Shown piece by piece: positions 60,106 through 64,000 of a DNA stretch of 64,000 nt (the first letter of the stretch is position 1; each line of letters starts with the position of its first letter). The stretch spans positions 37,220,611 to 37,284,610 of the forward strand of contig CM056582.1 in assembly GCA_029721435.1 (NCBI GenBank), written 5' to 3'. The notes under the pieces were generated by a model, which made no database searches, had not been told where the DNA came from, and worked only from the letters and a program-made list of their open reading frames with translations. The stretch is from Gymnothorax reevesii (Eukaryota; Chordata; Actinopteri; Anguilliformes; Muraenidae). The position numbers and the translations under genes are program-made.

Positions 60106-63100
60106 AGATCAGGGCCATGTTGGAATAGTGTTTTTTGTCACGGAAAGTGGCTAACTTCTAGAAAATGAGCTGGAAGTGTATACACGGCAGCCATGAGAAG
60201 TGTATTCCAGTTTTGTAAATGTAAAGAAAAGGAGCTTCAATGCTTCCTAACGTATCACCTTTGACATAGGGTACACGAAACCATTCTTCATAAAAACAAA
60301 GGTGATATCGCCATCCAGCCATTCAGTGTGGCTGAACCATTTAAAGTGACGACCATCCATACGGGCAATCACAAAAAACAAAGGAACGTGATGGGCAAGA
60401 ATGGCATGATCAAGTTGGCCAGTAAATGCATTGGATTGTCGTAGCAGCACGGTTGTCTTCCTTAGCCGTTTTGAATTCCCCTTTACACCTCTCCTTTACC
60501 TCATGACATTATCCAATTGTGGTTGAAGAAACGTTTATGGACATTAGAGCATATGACGTCATTTTTTGTCTATTCAAATTCTGCAGCAAAGTTATATAAC
60601 TTATCCTTTATATGCCATATGATTAGGTCACACGGTCAGGTTGAATTATACTAGTCCTTTAATTGAAGCCTCATGTTTTTTCAGGTTAATTTTTAAGAAA
60701 CAGCTGTCTACTTTTAAAATGCACACGCGTTAAAGTATTGTTAAGGGTCTCTTTAATCTTCTAAACCAAGGACTGACACCTTATCCATTCGATCACACAG
60801 TCAGTTTCCATGATGTCAGCTCCATAGAATTAAAAACAGTAAAATGGACGATGTCATGGAGTTGTGGGGATCTGAAGGGAGCTTAAAATGGCCACCCTTA
60901 TTGATAAGAAAGTATTCCTATTGTGACACCTGAAAGGGAAGATCATAGAATTCCACAAAGGTTGGCCAGAATATACAAGCAGCATAGGTAGTTTCACTCA
61001 AGTCTGCCCACTCTTTGATGCAATTGTCAGTGCCCTTTTACTACAGTGTTTGAATTCTATGGATAGCTTAAGGGAGTGTCTGCAGACTTTTATAATACTA
61101 TCTTGTATTCACTATTGACACAATAGGGACTTTAAGCAAGGGCGGATTTTGCGACGGCTACGGCACCCGGATATAGATCTGCACTCCACTGATCGAGACT
61201 GAAGCCGTTGTGCCGGCGTTCTTTGCCGTAGCAGGCTGATCTACCATGGGGAAAGAACCAATCTCACGTGCCCACTACAACGCTTGGTTCAGGAGATTGA
61301 AAATGTTTTCTATAATTGATTGTGACACACTAAACATTATGTGTTTCAGTGGACTTTTCACACAGACACAGGATACTGTGTAAATTTCGCTGAGTAAAAC
61401 CATAGTGAACAATTTTCTGCTGCAGGCTATATTCTCCCCTCATCCCAGCATGGCATACGGTACTTAATTTCTCTACCCTGTAAACATCTATATTTACTCA
61501 CATGTACATTAGTCTTTCTTCTACTGCTGTGCATGAAAAGTACACATATGATGTATATAAATGCACACTCCCATGCACTTTACCATTCATTTACACTCTG
61601 ATTAGATGTGTGCTTTAATTGTCAAACTTTACGTCTTTTTAAAATTGAATTGTTCAAAGTAAAGTTTATTAAAAAGATGCACATTTCTTTTGGTTATGCT
61701 CTGTTCCTGTACTTGGCATAATGACAATAAATTTGAATATTGTAATCAAATATTAACTGTTTCCCATTTCCCCTAAATCTATGACATCTACTCCTTTTGC
61801 CAGTGGGAGCAGGACGAATGAGCACTCACACTGAATTAACTACTTTGCTGACAAACCCCGATTAAAATCCACTGTTGTTTAAAGTCTCTGCTGGATTTGA
61901 CAGTGACAGCACCAGCACTTGAGACACTTTTTTCCAGGTGCCATAGGCATTGCAAAATCTGCCATTGTTGCTGGTCCAGATGAAATGCACAATTCCAACC
62001 ACGAAGGGACTCGAATCCTCAGTCTTCTGATCCGAAGTCAGACGCCTTATCCATTAGACCACGTGGTCATTGCATGACAAGGCTGACTCCGAACAGTGAG
62101 CTGTGAGAACTGACAGCGGTTGATCAGTGCCATGTCAAATAACCGCTGTCATGTTGAGTTAAACAGCCCTGTCATTGAAAAACTCTCATGCTCAATCACT
62201 CTCCAGATCCAAACTCAGGTGTTTCGACCGTATGGTCAGGCTGAGCAATGTTAGCCCCTTGACTGAAGTTTGGTGAGTTTTTTTCTCAGATTTCAGTGTT
62301 AGTAACACCAGCAAGATGATATGAAAAAACACCACCATCACACAACTATGCAAAGACTCAAGTCCTCAATCTTTTGATCCGGAGTCAGAAAGCTCCTCCA
62401 TTAGGTGTCCTTTCATATTAGGTGACATCATTGGGGTTGACTTATGTTATTCCCTTAAACAAAGCCTTGTGAGTGTTAGTTTCAAGTTTCTGTTGCAGAA
62501 ACTGTGACCAAGTCGTGTTAACAAGTACCAGCTTAAAAGAAAGTTTTTGTCTGAGAAACAGCTGGCAAGTGACATTAAAAAGCACCAGCACTAAACAACC
62601 ATGAATGGTCTCCAACTGTCAGTCTTAATACTAGAGTGAACTAAATTATCCAATATTTGCCTGATGTATTAGTTCACATGGTCAGGTTGAGTTTTGCTTG
62701 TCCCTTGACAGTGGTTTTGTGAGTTTTGTCAAGGTTCTTTCTAAAACCGCAGCCAGATAACATGAAAAACCACGACCAGAAGACACTTATGAAGGGACTC
62801 AGATCCTCAATGTTCTGGCTCAAAGTCAGAAACCTCACCTATTAGTTTGCTTTCATACATTACTACTACTATGTTACATTCAAAAGCTCTGTTATTGAAC
62901 AAGGTATGCTCAATTACCTTATCCAAAATCAGGTGCCCTGTGTATCGGACCATAAAAAACAGCTTGCAAGTGATATAAACACAAGTGTCAAACAAGCAAG
63001 AAGGGACTACAGTCCTTTGTCTTCATATCCGTAGTCAGGAATTTCTCCATTAGGGGCCCTTCATATTAGGTAACATCATATGACTGAATTGCTTTATTGT

Positions 63101-63271
63101 CATGAAGAAAAGGTTCCAAGTTCTTTAACTGGTTTCTTTTGACGAAACAGCTACCAGTTCATATTAACAAGCACCAACTTTAAAGAAAGTTTTTATGTAG
63201 GAAATACCGCAAGATACATTAACAAGCACCCCCATGAAACACCCTTGAAGGTTCTCCAACAATCAATCCGA
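60106..63271. repeat. Unit 20
   Basis: Full copy of 3166 bp. It combines unit 16 features ('gtgtctgcagac', 'ccagaatatac') with unit 19 features ('ggtgatatcgcc', 'caaaccccgatt'). Confidence 0.97.
61996..62068 (-). tRNA. tRNA-Arg(UCG), T-stem defect (unit 20)
   Basis: UCG anticodon arm intact. C11 is U as in unit 17 (wobble). T stem A53:C61 mismatch makes the B box GATTCGAGTCC, losing the second G needed for TFIIIC contact. Functional status doubtful. Confidence 0.78.
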
Positions 63272-64000
63272 AGATCAGGGCCATGTTGGAATAGTGTTTT
63301 TTGTCACGGAAAGTGGCTAACTTCTAGAAAATGAGCTGGAAGTGTATACACGGCAGCCATGAGAAGTGTATTCCAGTTTTGTAAATGTAAAGAAAAGGTG
63401 CTTCAATGCTTCCTAACGTATCACCTTTGACATAGGGTACACGAAACCATTCTTCATAAAAACAAAGGTGATAACGCCATCCAGCCATTCAGTGTGGCTG
63501 AACCATTTAAAGTGACGACCATCCATACGGGCAATCACAAAAAACAAAGGAACGTGATGGGCAAGAATGGCATGATCAAGTTGGCCAGTAAATGCATTGG
63601 ATTGTCGTAGCAGCACGGTTGTCTTCCTTAGCCGTTTTGAATTCCCCTTTACACCTCTCCTTTACCTCATGACATTATCCAATTGTGGTTGAAGAAACGT
63701 TTATGGACATTAGAGCATATGACGTCATTTTTTGTCTATTCAAATTCTGCAGCAAAGTTATATAACTTATCCTTTATATGCCATATGATTAGGTCACACG
63801 GTCAGGTTGAATTATACTAGTCCTTTAATTGAAGCCTCATGTTTTTTCAGGTTAATTTTTAAGAAACAGCTGTCTACTTTTAAAATGCACACGCGTTAAA
63901 GTATTGTTAAGGGTCTCTTTAATCTTCTGAACCAAGGACTGACACCTTATCCATTCGATCACACAGTCAGTTTCCATGATGTCAGCTCCATAGAATTAAA
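63272..64000. repeat. Unit 21, cut by the window edge
   Basis: First 729 bp of a further copy, ending just past the second tRNA relic and before the GC-rich core. Nothing marks an array end. Confidence 0.97.

Larger units (their letters stand above)
1..64000. repeat. Tandem array of a ~3.17-kb tRNA-Arg-bearing unit
   Basis: The same sequence returns every 3165-3167 bp from first to last base, seen by following fixed anchors such as the 'agatcagggcc' motif and the 'ctaacgtatcacc' motif (142, 3309, 6475, 9591, 12757 and so on to 63413). That gives 20 full copies plus 729 bp of a twenty-first, all in one orientation. The single length outlier is unit 3 (3116 bp). Both window edges lie inside the array, so its true length is unknown. 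Unit content by offset: 1-487 anonymous AT-rich DNA; 488-700 two tRNA relics; 700-1034 anonymous; 1035-1200 GC-rich core; 1200-1848 AT-rich with a TATA-like box and AATAAA; 1849-1963 Pol III terminator, trailer and tRNA; 1964-3167 a hairpin followed by a field of tRNA relics. No transposase, reverse transcriptase or rRNA is visible. Confidence 0.98.

Noticed and set aside
1..64000. CRISPR array, rDNA array or bacterial sequence
   Set aside because: The repeat unit is kilobase-scale, there are no short direct repeats with unique spacers, no rRNA sequence, no Shine-Dalgarno-led gene series, and the tRNA is of eukaryotic type without an encoded CCA.

Overview
The whole window is the inside of one tandem array. 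A unit of about 3.17 kb is repeated head to tail twenty times, with a partial twenty-first copy at the right edge, and neither end of the array is reached. Unit starts are counted from the 'agatcagggcc' motif at base 1. Periods are 3165-3167 bp, except unit 3, which is 3116 bp because of a deletion of about 50 bp. Copies look nearly identical by eye. They differ by scattered substitutions and a few small indels that are shared between particular copies. No credible protein-coding gene was found.

The one recognisable gene in each unit is a 73-nt tRNA on the minus strand, at about unit offset 1891-1963. It has the body of a eukaryotic tRNA-Arg(UCG), with an internal A box and a strong B box, no intron and no encoded CCA. 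Five copies (units 8, 11, 14, 18, 19) are identical and fold without mismatches. Units 3 and 17 also fold soundly, but unit 3 carries a UUG (Gln-type) anticodon. The other thirteen have decayed to varying degrees, and units 1 and 6 read UGC. A TTTT Pol III terminator lies 38 nt downstream. A perfect 11-bp inverted repeat sits in the 5' flank.

The rest of the unit is not random. Offsets of about 2241-3180 and 488-700 hold at least seven degenerate minus-strand tRNA-Arg relics with related spacers. The 3.17-kb unit therefore seems to have been built from an older, shorter-period array of tRNA-Arg plus flank, which decayed and was then re-amplified at the longer period. Between relics and gene lie an AT-rich stretch with a TATA-like box and an AATAAA, and a GC-rich core (offset about 1035-1200). 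That core is an open 86-89 codon frame in units 5 and 9 only.

Layout along the window: units 1-2 resemble units 6-7. Units 5-8 and 9-11 look like a multi-unit duplication that lost one member. Units 13 and 15 share one decayed tRNA type. Units 16-20 form a more homogeneous group with their own shared variants. This mosaic pattern fits unequal crossing-over and gene conversion.

The tRNA structure, low GC and array style indicate a nuclear eukaryotic genome, most likely an animal. The species cannot be told from the sequence. From general knowledge, the closest parallel is the roughly 3.2-kb tandem tDNA repeat of Xenopus, which carries a different mix of tRNA genes.
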